A DNA stretch of 10,886 bases from Candidatus Melainabacteria bacterium (GCA_003175915.1 PSRH01000128.1:1-10886); one strand, 5' to 3'; shown: positions 1-8,819, numbered from the stretch's first letter. Notes: generated by a model from the letters alone, not told the origin. Made by a program: numbers and translations.

Positions 1-3
1 GAA

Positions 4-1020
4 CTAGGCATGAAGCTTGTGTTCTGGCTTGCCTTTTGTGGCGTTAGATCGCGATTTCTCAACTTGCAAGTATTGGCCAGCTTGCCGGCAATCGCTCAGG
101 ATCTGTTCCTTGAGGGCGGCCACTGAATCGAATTTTTGTTCTTTTCGCAAGTATTTAAGAAAGCAGACTTCAAGCTTCTGATTGTAGATATTTTCGTTGA
201 AGTCAAGGATATGCGCTTCGACCAAAAGATTGCTGGAATCCCTTCCTGAGCTGGCGGCCTCTTGTTTGAGCTTGTCGGAAGCGAAAGTCGGACGCAAGCC
301 AACGTTTATCACGGCAGGCATGGCTTCTCCTTTTGCCAATCTTGCCGTTCCTACGTAAACGCCTCGAGCTGGAATGACTTGATACTCTTCTGTTGCCAGA
401 TTGGCAGTCGGTATACCAATGCTTCTGCCTCTGGCGTCTCCGCTCACCACCTGTCCGACAATGGCATATGGTCTAGATAGAAGCCGATTGGCTACTTCCA
501 TTTCGCCGGCCACGATTGCTTCTCTGATTCTTGAGCTGGAAACTTCCTGACCATCGACGAATATGGGCGGGGCTACTTGCACAGAGAATCCCAAGTTTTT
601 TCCCAGTTCGGCCAGTAGTTTCGGGTTACCCTCGCGGTCTCTACCGAAGTGATGGTTGTAACCTACCGAAATAAACTTAGCTCCCATCGCCTCAACCAGT
701 ATGTTTTTAACGTATTCAGCGGGGGTCAGGCGGCATAGCTCTTCGGTAAAGTTGAGGACCAGTGCCGCTTCGACGCCCAATTTCTCAAATTGGGCAAGGC
801 GTTGATCGATCACTGTCAGCAAAAGCGGCGAGGAGCCCTGGGTGAGAGAACGAGGATGATCCTTGAAAGTGACCACAGAGGCCACAAGTTTTTGCCTTCT
901 AGCCTCTTCAACTGCGGCGCCGATGACAAATTGATGACCTGGATGTACTCCATCAAAGAAGCCCAGAGCGATGGACGAGCGCTGAAGCAGCCCTAAAGTG
1001 GCGTCGTAAAAGGTTTCCAA
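4..1020 (-). CDS. ribF: Bifunctional riboflavin kinase / FAD synthetase
   Basis: A 338-aa cytosolic enzyme, the usual RibF length, that phosphorylates riboflavin to FMN and then adenylates FMN to FAD. The N-terminal nucleotidyltransferase (FMN adenylyltransferase) half shows GFFDGVHPGH at residues 20-29, GYNHHFGRDREG at 120-131 and SSSRIR at 161-166, matching the family's G-x-FDG-x-H-x-GH and ISSTxIR motifs. The C-terminal riboflavin kinase half starts near residue 185 with GRSIGIPTANL (198-208) and continues with GVYVGTA and NVGLRPTF. The start codon is TTG at 1018-1020. It is supported by a GGAAG Shine-Dalgarno (minus strand, 1030-1034) nine bases away and by the motif beginning only 20 residues in. 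The stop is TAG at 4-6. It is divergent from gyrB across a 472-bp spacer. Function is near certain from the motifs; the only soft point is the non-ATG start. Confidence 0.95.
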   Translation of the reverse strand: METFYDATLGLLQRSSIALGFFDGVHPGHQFVIGAAVEEARRQKLVASVVTFKDHPRSLTQGSSPLLLTVIDQRLAQFEKLGVEAALVLNFTEELCRLTPAEYVKNILVEAMGAKFISVGYNHHFGRDREGNPKLLAELGKNLGFSVQVAPPIFVDGQEVSSSRIREAIVAGEMEVANRLLSRPYAIVGQVVSGDARGRSIGIPTANLATEEYQVIPARGVYVGTARLAKGEAMPAVINVGLRPTFASDKLKQEAASSGRDSSNLLVEAHILDFNENIYNQKLEVCFLKYLRKEQKFDSVAALKEQILSDCRQAGQYLQVEKSRSNATKGKPEHKLHA

Positions 1021-1029
1021 GTAAACACA

Positions 1030-1034
1030 CTTCC
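1030..1034 (-). promoter_or_regulatory. Shine-Dalgarno deciding the ribF TTG start
   Basis: On the minus strand this reads GGAAG, nine bases upstream of the TTG at 1018-1020. No ATG or GTG with a comparable ribosome site lies near the start of the conserved RibF sequence, so this site supports TTG initiation. Confidence 0.55.
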
Positions 1035-1053
1035 GTCTGAAAAGGTAGCTTGA

Positions 1054-1082
1054 TTTAAAGGTGAGTATTGCTATTCAGTCAA
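1054..1082 (-). promoter_or_regulatory. Candidate sigma-70-type promoter for ribF
   Basis: On the minus strand there is TTGACT (1077-1082, five of six bases matching the -35 consensus), an exact 17-base spacer, and TTTAAA (1054-1059, four of six matching the -10 consensus). Transcription would start near 1047, giving a leader of about 27 bases that contains the GGAAG ribosome site. Position, orientation and spacing all suit ribF. This is a pattern match only, with no experimental support. Confidence 0.5.
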
Positions 1083-1095
1083 GTAAGGCCAATAC

Positions 1096-1124
1096 CCTAA
1101 ATTCTGTCGGGCTCTCAATTTAGG
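1096..1124. repeat. Perfect 8-bp inverted repeat upstream of the ribF promoter
   Basis: CCTAAATT (1096-1103) and its exact reverse complement AATTTAGG (1117-1124) flank a 13-base loop. The centres of the arms are 21 bp apart, about two helical turns, which is typical of a dimeric DNA-binding protein site. The repeat lies 13 bp upstream of the ribF -35 candidate, a position suited to an activator. It lacks a T-run on either strand, so it is not a terminator. Operator function is inferred. Confidence 0.45.
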
Positions 1125-1224
1125 AAGAAGCTCACCAAGTTATCTAGTATAGCGTTAAAGGGCGATTTGTTGGCTTCAGAACCTTGAACCAGGGTGATTT
1201 TCCCGGCAAAAACGCGATAAAAAT

Positions 1225-1295
1225 CAATAGATAAGTTTCATCTCTATTGCATCATTTCTTCGCAACACTTAGGTAATCGCCCTTGTGTCAATAGA
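1225..1295. repeat. CAATAGA motif in three copies, two of them inverted
   Basis: CAATAGA occurs on the plus strand at 1225-1231, on the minus strand at 1243-1249 and on the plus strand again at 1289-1295. The first two copies make a 7-bp inverted repeat with an 11-base loop. The third ends about 20 bp before the gyrB -10 candidate. The spacing would suit a regulator binding site, but the motif is not one I recognise. Confidence 0.35.
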
Positions 1296-1313
1296 GCGTC
1301 GCGAAGCCAATTG

Positions 1314-1322
1314 TGCTAAAAT
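1314..1322 (+). promoter_or_regulatory. Candidate extended -10 promoter for gyrB
   Basis: The sequence TG-C-TAAAAT has an extended -10 TG one base before a hexamer that matches TATAAT at five of six positions. No good -35 hexamer sits 16-18 bp upstream, which extended -10 promoters can tolerate. If used, transcription would begin near 1329 and gyrB would have a leader of about 160 bases. Weak evidence, based only on the motif. Confidence 0.35.
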
Positions 1323-1492
1323 TTGCCCTATCGGAATGAAGTTTGAAGAGTTGATTTGTCTCTGTTGCCTAAGCCGTTACTCTAACGCTAAATGAGTTCT
1401 AGCACGGTCTAAAGTGTGGATCTCGGCCTAGAGAAGTACGCTTGTGAGTTGACAAAGATGGACTGACAAATTAGGGATTCGGTGGATTAAGC

Positions 1493-3532
<2,040 letters not shown>

Positions 3533-3547
3533 AAAAGTTCTTGCACC

Positions 3548-3554
3548 AGGAGGT
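3548..3554 (+). promoter_or_regulatory. Strong Shine-Dalgarno deciding a GTG start
   Basis: AGGAGGT sits eight bases before the GTG at 3563-3565, an ideal spacing. It fixes the start of the phosphatidyltransferase gene at GTG and implies efficient translation from a gyrB read-through transcript. Confidence 0.75.
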
Positions 3555-3562
3555 GGCGGATC

Positions 3563-4162
3563 GTGATCAACGTAGCTAACGTTGTCACTATTGCCCGATC
3601 TTTTCTCGCCCTGATTACTGTTTCCTTGCTGTGGTCTGCCGATGAGCGCATTCTCTGGTGCTGTTTCTTTTTAACTATTCTGGTCATATATGCTGATGCT
3701 CTCGATGGATACCTCGCCAGAAAACTGAAGCAGGCATCAAAGTTTGGCGCGGCCCTTGATATTGCTGCCGATCGATTGATTGAACTGATCTACTGGGTAG
3801 TTTTCGCCTGTCTTGGCTGGATTCCTGTCTGGATACCAATATTGTTTCTTGTGCGCGGCATCTTTGTAGATGCAATTCGCGCTCATTATGGTGAACAAGG
3901 ATTGACCGCTTTCGGCGACAAAACTATGATGAAGTCACCGATAGGCAAATTTCTCGTTGCCTCAAATTTCAGCCGCTTTAGTTATGCAGTTGCCAAAGCT
4001 GTTGCTTTTTGCCTCTTGATCTTGCTGCACATACCGAACCTGCATGTTCCGTATTTGGAGGCAATCACCGGCTTCTTTATCTACTTCTCCTGCGCCTTTT
4101 GCGTGATCAGAGGATTGCCGGTGTTAATCGAGGGAAGCTCTCTCTTCTTTGAAAATTCCTAG
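3563..4162 (+). CDS. CDP-alcohol phosphatidyltransferase family protein (PgsA-like)
   Basis: A 199-aa integral membrane enzyme that should transfer a phosphatidyl group from CDP-diacylglycerol to an alcohol in the inner membrane. The family signature D-x2-DG-x2-AR-x8-G-x3-D-x3-D is complete: Asp45, Asp48-Gly49, Ala52-Arg53, Gly62, Asp66 and Asp70. The N-terminus resembles PgsA, with a first hydrophobic helix around 5-25. Further hydrophobic helices lie near 30-45, 72-100, 140-160 and 165-190. The part after residue 100 (GDKTMMKSPIGKFLVASNFSRF) does not look like textbook PgsA, so the acceptor (glycerol-3-phosphate, inositol phosphate or another alcohol) is uncertain. The gene starts at GTG behind a strong AGGAGGT and sits 30 bp after gyrB with no terminator between, so it is probably in the same transcript. 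Its TAG stop abuts the stop of the convergent receiver-like gene. Confidence 0.85.
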   Translation: MINVANVVTIARSFLALITVSLLWSADERILWCCFFLTILVIYADALDGYLARKLKQASKFGAALDIAADRLIELIYWVVFACLGWIPVWIPILFLVRGIFVDAIRAHYGEQGLTAFGDKTMMKSPIGKFLVASNFSRFSYAVAKAVAFCLLILLHIPNLHVPYLEAITGFFIYFSCAFCVIRGLPVLIEGSSLFFENS

Positions 4163-4573
4163 CTAACTCTGCCTGCTCGCAGCGTGAAAAGCAATGCACT
4201 CTTCGACTGCCTTCAAAATTGCGGCATCGTCAATATCATGGGCTTCATCAATAAATCTACAGGCACCCATAAGCTCAGCAGACATTTGCACGGCTTTATG
4301 GACCTGGGCGGAGAAACGGCTGTGCAGATGCCGGAAACATAACATCGCCAGGTCGTGGAGTTTCAGTTCGAACTTGGCTGCTCCCATTAGTTCAAACATC
4401 TTGGAATCATCAAAATGCTCACCACAAATGAGCAAATCGTAGTGGTTCGATTTGAGCAAAGATATAGCCTGGTCGTAGTGCTCAGCAAAATCCAACTGGT
4501 ACTGATGCGATAACGCCTTTTTTAGCCGGTCAAATGCTTCTGGAGCATCTGCAACTAAAATTCTGCCTGGCAT
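4163..4573 (-). CDS. Degenerate CheY-like receiver-domain protein
   Basis: A 136-aa stand-alone protein with the outline of a response-regulator receiver and no output domain. RILVADAPEAF (4-14) matches strand 1 and its acidic pocket, but the second Asp is Ala10. YDLLICGEHFDDSKMFELM (45-63) matches strand 3; aligned with the usual YDLxLLDxxMPxxDG, the phospho-acceptor Asp is Gly51, followed by Glu52. The conserved Thr/Ser of strand 4 and the strand-5 Lys-Pro are also not visible; the last block (near 105-130) keeps only a GAxxFI-like outline. It would therefore act, if at all, as a phosphorylation-independent protein-interaction module. ATG has AGGAG about ten bases upstream. It is last in the minus-strand run, 31 bp after the unknown 189-aa gene, and its stop abuts the stop of the convergent gene. 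Assignment to the receiver fold rests on reading by eye. Confidence 0.6.
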   Translation of the reverse strand: MPGRILVADAPEAFDRLKKALSHQYQLDFAEHYDQAISLLKSNHYDLLICGEHFDDSKMFELMGAAKFELKLHDLAMLCFRHLHSRFSAQVHKAVQMSAELMGACRFIDEAHDIDDAAILKAVEECIAFHAASRQS

Positions 4574-4604
4574 ACTGAAAAGCTCCTACGAAATCCTTGT
4601 GTCC

Positions 4605-5174
4605 CTAGACGCAATTGCCGCCAGTTACCTTGCCAGTTTTCAGCTCGATCTGAAAATAAACGTTCTCCTTCCCGGGCACCGGACCGAAGGCGCGTCCGTA
4701 GACAAATGCCTCATTCACTCCTTCTACTGCCAATCCATCATGAGCTACATTTGCGTACCATTGCAATCCATCCTTGCCCCATGCCCAGATACTTGAGAAA
4801 TCTATGAAGAGTAAAAGTCCCTGGTCGACAAGACTCTTGACGGACAACACTGGTGTACAGCGGACTATCGTCCATTGTTTGGGCGAGCCTGTATCAACTA
4901 TAAAAGCATCACCGTCTGAGACGACACAAAGCGAATTAGGGTCAGGACAACTGTAGACCCCATTGCAATCCGAATATTCTTCTTCGGGATAGCCGTAGGC
5001 GAAAATCCCCAGCCATTCGTCCTGCCCCTTGGGAGTTATCCTGACGATCAGACCATCGAGGCTACCGGATTCGATTGCTCCCGGATAACACAAAAAATCC
5101 GCCTCAATCGGTAAGTCCTTGAGAAGCTCGACACCATATTCATGAGGGAATTCTAGGTAATACTTCGCTTCCAT
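4605..5174 (-). CDS. Conserved-looking hypothetical protein, 189 aa
   Basis: I do not recognise this protein with confidence. It is acidic, has no signal peptide or membrane helix, and appears rich in beta-strand with many aromatic residues, so it is probably soluble. Cysteines occur at the FLCY, SDC, YSC, SLC, VRC and C-terminal NCV positions; three of them form C-x5-C-x6-C in the middle. The C-terminal half (WAWGKDGLQWYANVAHDGL, then a stretch ending LKTGKVTGG) reminds me of small uncharacterised proteins from varied Gram-negatives, but this is memory only. The ATG at 5172-5174 has a modest AGGG about ten bases upstream. It lies 44 bp after the heptosyltransferase gene and 31 bp before the receiver-like gene on the same strand, so it is likely in the LPS transcript. 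Real coding is supported by length, context and the absence of a better overlapping frame. Confidence 0.75.
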   Translation of the reverse strand: MEAKYYLEFPHEYGVELLKDLPIEADFLCYPGAIESGSLDGLIVRITPKGQDEWLGIFAYGYPEEEYSDCNGVYSCPDPNSLCVVSDGDAFIVDTGSPKQWTIVRCTPVLSVKSLVDQGLLLFIDFSSIWAWGKDGLQWYANVAHDGLAVEGVNEAFVYGRAFGPVPGKENVYFQIELKTGKVTGGNCV

Positions 5175-5218
5175 GCAGTTGTTGCCCTTTTACCCTTCCC
5201 AGCTTTGTTCTAAAGCGC

Positions 5219-6289
5219 TCAACACCTTACTACTGTCTCGAGTGATCGACGGTAGAGGATCATAGCCTGTTCCAATACTCGATCTGGACTCAATTGCGTT
5301 AAACATGGACGGTCCACGCAAGTCTTTTTGTAATGACACGGTCGGCAAGCAAGCTCAGCGTCGTAAATCGCTTTGTGCTGGGGACCATAAGGACTCCAGC
5401 GCCCAGGATCTGTTGGGCCGAAGATAGCCAGGGTTGGTGTGCCGACTGCGGCGCTCATATGAGCCGGGCCGGAATCGACACAAATCGCAAAGAGCAGATT
5501 TTTATAGAGAGCCATACTCTGCCGCAATGTTAATTTGCCTGCTAAGTTGATGGCCTTTACGCCAGCCTGCCTACTGAGGTTTTCATAGAGATCATAGTCT
5601 GATCGAGCGCCGGTAAATACTGGAATTAATTGTGCGGTGTCATGCAAAGAAGAAATTATTTTTGACCAGCTATCCAGTGGATATAGCTTGTCGGGATGCG
5701 CCGCCGCTGCATGAACAAGGTAAAACCGTGACCCGGTTTTCAGCTGGGGCACGATCTGATCAACTTGAGCCAGTTCGTCACTCGAAATCCAGGCCTCAAG
5801 ATAATCATCAATTACGGGAATGTCGGCGCCCCGCAAAACGTCCAATGTCGAGATCACCTCATGCTTGTCTGCATCCCAGGGAACCGTCTTTGTCAATAAA
5901 AGATCCCTGCCCGGCATGCTGTAACCGATCCTGTTTTTGGCGCCGATCAAGTAAGAAAGTAAAGCGGAGGATAAGGAACGTTTGAGGACAAAGGCCGTGT
6001 CATAAGCCTTTTCCCTCAGCTGAAAAACGTAGGAGAGAAAGTGCTTCTTTTGATTTTCTCCACGGTCATATTTGTGAAACCTGGTCGTATCAAATTCAAT
6101 CAGCTCGTTTATGTAAGGACATCCTTGCAAGACCCGACCGCTTTGCGGACCAATGAGAACATCGATTGTTGCCTGGGGAAAAGCTGCCCTCAGGTTGCGC
6201 AAAAATGGCACCGTTAGAATGGTATCGCCGATGAAGCGGTAGCGAAGTACTAATATGCGGTCGGCTTTTAACATCGCTTCGGCTGTCAT
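5219..6289 (-). CDS. Glycosyltransferase family 9, ADP-heptose:LPS heptosyltransferase-like
   Basis: A GT-B enzyme that probably adds a heptose to the Kdo-lipid A inner core at the cytoplasmic face of the inner membrane. With the ATG at 6287-6289 it has 356 aa, the usual size. The N-terminal Rossmann half opens with RILVLRYRFIGDTIL (11-25), matching the family's R-x-x-x-IGD motif. The nucleotide-sugar half has VDSGPAHMSAAVGTP (271-285), then GPTDPGRWSPYG and C-x2-C-x5-C-x4-C (315-329), seen in many family members. The frame stays open to a TTG at 6364, but that start would overlap lpxK by 65 bases and add residues outside the family core. The ATG lies ten bases after the lpxK stop, behind GAGGAGG, though the spacing is very short. 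Acceptor and heptose specificity (WaaC, WaaF or other) cannot be told from sequence. Confidence 0.88.
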   Translation of the reverse strand: MTAEAMLKADRILVLRYRFIGDTILTVPFLRNLRAAFPQATIDVLIGPQSGRVLQGCPYINELIEFDTTRFHKYDRGENQKKHFLSYVFQLREKAYDTAFVLKRSLSSALLSYLIGAKNRIGYSMPGRDLLLTKTVPWDADKHEVISTLDVLRGADIPVIDDYLEAWISSDELAQVDQIVPQLKTGSRFYLVHAAAAHPDKLYPLDSWSKIISSLHDTAQLIPVFTGARSDYDLYENLSRQAGVKAINLAGKLTLRQSMALYKNLLFAICVDSGPAHMSAAVGTPTLAIFGPTDPGRWSPYGPQHKAIYDAELACRPCHYKKTCVDRPCLTQLSPDRVLEQAMILYRRSLETVVRC

Positions 6290-6299
6290 GCCTCCTCTT

Positions 6300-7430
6300 T
6301 TACCTGGCTGTGCCGGCAGCTTGCTTCCAGTGTGAAGCCGCTTGGTTCTGGTTGATTGTTTCAATAAACCTCTTAAGTGCTTCCGGAAATCCAGTCAACC
6401 ACTCAGTATCCAACTCAAGCGCCAGAATCTTACTCTTCAGGGACGGATCATGCACTTTCACTAAATCCTTCTGGGTTGTGATCAAGAATTGGGCTGATCG
6501 GCCTGTCAATTCGGATTGAAGCCAGGCAAGATCCTGATCTGAATACCAATGATGATCGGGAAAGATTCGATCAATGACAATGTTGGCTCCCAATTCTCGA
6601 ATTTGCTCTGGGAATGTTTGCGGTCGTGCCAAACCACAAAAGGTTATAACCCTCATGCCATTCAGTAAACTCAATGGGAAAACCTGCATTTTATCGCCGA
6701 TATAACCCGACAACTGCTTAGCCGGGAATCGGCAGGAAGAGATATCGGTACCGCTTGAATGGTTGCGGATTAACTGTTTAAGATTCTCAAGGTGCTCGGG
6801 ATCGAAATTAGTCGGTACCTTCGTAATTATTACTTGCGATGCGCGGTTGAGAGAGGCTAACGGTTCTCTCAATCGTCCGGACGGTAGAAGCGAATCGCGA
6901 GCGGGTTCATCGTTATAGTCTATTAGGACGATGTCGAAATCGCGTGCGAGAGAATAGTGTTGATAACCGTCGTCCAGGATGAAAACATTGCAGCCAAACC
7001 GGTTAATTGCCTGCAATCCCGCCTTATACCGATTAGCACCGGCCATAACCACGGCCTGATCAACTGCCTGAGCAATAGCCAGAGCTTCGTCACCGGCTTC
7101 CTCTACTGTGGCGAAATTTCCCTTGCCGTCACTGACGACGGAGATGTCTGTTGCGATCAGGCGCCGATAGCCTCGCAGAAGCACGCCAACGTTAAGCCCG
7201 AGTCCAACTAAATGGCGAGCCAGCGCGATTGCTACCGGTGTCTTACCTGTGCCACCGCAAGTGATATTACCAATGCTTATTACAGGCGCGGGAAGTTTGT
7301 TTCTTGTCCGGAAGCCTAAATCATAAGAGAGCCTGTCTGCTGTGCTGGCCAGTCCATATACGAGAGCGGCCGGGCTGAGCAAGCCAGCTTTCAGGTAGTC
7401 GATGCCGTTTTGAGGATTTCCCCAGCTCAT
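6300..7430 (-). CDS. lpxK: Tetraacyldisaccharide 4'-kinase
   Basis: A 376-aa kinase that phosphorylates the 4' position of the lipid A disaccharide precursor to make lipid IVA, acting at the inner membrane with ATP. The N-terminus (about 15-35) is hydrophobic and amphipathic, matching the family's membrane-associating segment. The P-loop is GGTGKTP at 59-65, followed by LLRGYRR (84-90), AGDEALAIAQ (112-121, near the usual GDEP site), and DDGYQH at 153-158, a variant of DDGFQH. FPDHHWYSDQDL (about 288-299) is another LpxK block. ATG is at 7428-7430, with GG-rich TTGGG about eight bases before it. It follows waaA by 15 bases and precedes the GT9 gene by 10, so the three form one operon. All key motifs are intact, so the enzyme should be active. 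Confidence 0.95.
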   Translation of the reverse strand: MSWGNPQNGIDYLKAGLLSPAALVYGLASTADRLSYDLGFRTRNKLPAPVISIGNITCGGTGKTPVAIALARHLVGLGLNVGVLLRGYRRLIATDISVVSDGKGNFATVEEAGDEALAIAQAVDQAVVMAGANRYKAGLQAINRFGCNVFILDDGYQHYSLARDFDIVLIDYNDEPARDSLLPSGRLREPLASLNRASQVIITKVPTNFDPEHLENLKQLIRNHSSGTDISSCRFPAKQLSGYIGDKMQVFPLSLLNGMRVITFCGLARPQTFPEQIRELGANIVIDRIFPDHHWYSDQDLAWLQSELTGRSAQFLITTQKDLVKVHDPSLKSKILALELDTEWLTGFPEALKRFIETINQNQAASHWKQAAGTAR

Positions 7431-7445
7431 ATTGAATTGCCCAAC

Positions 7446-8819
7446 CTATACCGTAGTTTTCTCAGCTTTCCTTTTGGTGGAGGCAGTTTGCTTTCGAGCT
7501 TCGACCAGGGGCTCGATCGATTGCAAAGCGCGCTCCGTGGCGCCTTGATTGTCTTGCAACCAGGCCCTGCCGCAACGGCCGATAGCCTCTTGCAGATCTT
7601 TCTGCGTCAATAAACTAAGGAGCAGTTGTTCAACTTCGAGACGATTGCGGCCAATGCGCAGGGCATTGCTTTCCATAAGCGTATTAGCTATGTCCCTGGT
7701 TTTGTAGAGGGAAGGCCCGCACACGACGGGTACGGAGTAAGCGTATGGTTCCACAAGGTTGTGTCCACCCACTCGAGCCAGTGTACCCCCCACGAAGGCT
7801 ACCGAGGCGACGGCATAAAATTTCGACAACGAGCCAATAGTGTCTAGCAAGAATACATCCGAGCGGTCTTTGAATGCTTGCCCCAGTGAATGTCGCTTAA
7901 CAGAGTATCCTCGTTTTCCGATTAAATCGGCCACCAGTTCGAATCGCTCAGGATGCCGTGGGGCAATAATCAGCTTGAGAGGCTTGGCACGATTTTCTGG
8001 TGCTTGTCGGAATTTATCCAGAACATCAAGAGCCAGCGACTCTTCTCCATCGTGGGTGGAGCCGGCGACCAGAACTAAATCCCCATTGCTGATGTTTAAC
8101 TCTGAAGCAAGATTTGCTACTTGAATGCTGTCGAGAATGGCGAGACCATCGTATTTCAAATTACCGAATACAGCTACAGGAAGGTAGTCTCCACCAATAG
8201 TTCGATAACGCTTCGCTTCAGCCTGCGTTTGAGCGCCAATCAGAGCGAACTTGCGCAACATCGGGGCGGACAGCGGCTCGATCAATTTATGCCTCTGAAA
8301 AGAGCGCGGAGATAGCCTGCCATTGAGCATGACTACGCTCAGATTGCGCCTTCGGCACGCTTCCATAAAGGATGGCCAGAGTTCAGTCTCCATGATGCAA
8401 ACCAACTCCGGGTCTATCAAGTCCAGCCATTTGCTGACGATCCAGGGTAAATCGAAAGGAAAATAGATGATTGTTGCCATCCGTCCGGCCCGTTCCTTAG
8501 CCAAAGCCTGGCCGGTGGCGGTGGTGGTGGAAATAACGATATCTTTGTCGGGAAAGCGCTTTTGATAAGCCTGAATAAATGGCCAGGCGGCGTTGAATTC
8601 ACCAACTGAAACTGCGTGAAACCAGGTAGGGCGATTGAGTTTGCCTAACCGCATAGCCAGACCGCTCTCGATAAACCCGAGCTTTTGCGACAATCCCGCC
8701 CTGGCTTTTCGATTGAGAAGCAAAAATGGGCCCAAGAGAAGGAGCAGGACGCTAAGCCCTATCTCATAAATTAAGAGAAGAAATTGTTCCATAGCAGTAA
8801 GCCAAACCAATTGAAGCAA
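7446..8819 (-). CDS. waaA: 3-deoxy-D-manno-octulosonic acid (Kdo) transferase
   Basis: A 457-aa GT30 enzyme, also called KdtA, that transfers Kdo from CMP-Kdo to lipid IVA at the cytoplasmic face of the inner membrane. A hydrophobic anchor lies at about 12-36. The conserved HAVSVGEFNAAWP (68-80) contains the catalytic Glu74 of the (A)SVGE motif, followed by STTTATGQALA (97-107). Other family blocks are MLNGRLS (164-170), GNLKYD (219-224), AGSTHDGEE (252-260), APRHPERF (286-293) and VGGTL...GGHNLVEP (343-358). The first codon is TTG at 8817-8819, backed by an AGG (8828-8830) eight bases away in a G-rich tract; an ATG at 8790-8792 (residue 10) is the alternative, but its upstream site is weak. 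Whether it adds one Kdo or more cannot be told here. It heads the tight waaA-lpxK-GT9 unit, 75 bp after the heme oxygenase gene. Confidence 0.93.
   Translation of the reverse strand: MLQLVWLTAMEQFLLLIYEIGLSVLLLLLGPFLLLNRKARAGLSQKLGFIESGLAMRLGKLNRPTWFHAVSVGEFNAAWPFIQAYQKRFPDKDIVISTTTATGQALAKERAGRMATIIYFPFDLPWIVSKWLDLIDPELVCIMETELWPSFMEACRRRNLSVVMLNGRLSPRSFQRHKLIEPLSAPMLRKFALIGAQTQAEAKRYRTIGGDYLPVAVFGNLKYDGLAILDSIQVANLASELNISNGDLVLVAGSTHDGEESLALDVLDKFRQAPENRAKPLKLIIAPRHPERFELVADLIGKRGYSVKRHSLGQAFKDRSDVFLLDTIGSLSKFYAVASVAFVGGTLARVGGHNLVEPYAYSVPVVCGPSLYKTRDIANTLMESNALRIGRNRLEVEQLLLSLLTQKDLQEAIGRCGRAWLQDNQGATERALQSIEPLVEARKQTASTKRKAEKTTV

Larger units (their letters stand above)
1021..1492. other. 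472-bp divergent intergenic region between ribF and gyrB
   Basis: This non-coding spacer must hold the promoters of ribF (minus) and gyrB (plus). I see no tRNA, no convincing small gene and no rho-independent terminator. It does hold a promoter candidate on each strand, a perfect 8-bp inverted repeat (1096-1124), a CAATAGA motif in three copies (1225-1295), and a 10-bp inverted pair (AAGGGCGATT at 1158-1167 and its complement at 1275-1284). It is long for a genome that otherwise leaves 0-83 bp between genes, so a long gyrB leader or regulatory sites are possible. Confidence 0.6.

Noticed and set aside
1449..1454. Perfect TTGACA just upstream of gyrB
   Set aside because: No acceptable -10 hexamer lies 15-19 bp downstream, and a transcript from here would leave almost no leader for the ribosome site.
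1021..1492. Replication origin near gyrB
   Set aside because: I found no DnaA box (TTATCCACA) or AT-rich repeats, and dnaA, dnaN and recF are absent.
5632..5985. 117-aa open frame on the plus strand
   Set aside because: It is antisense to the well-supported heptosyltransferase gene and its translation has no recognisable domain.
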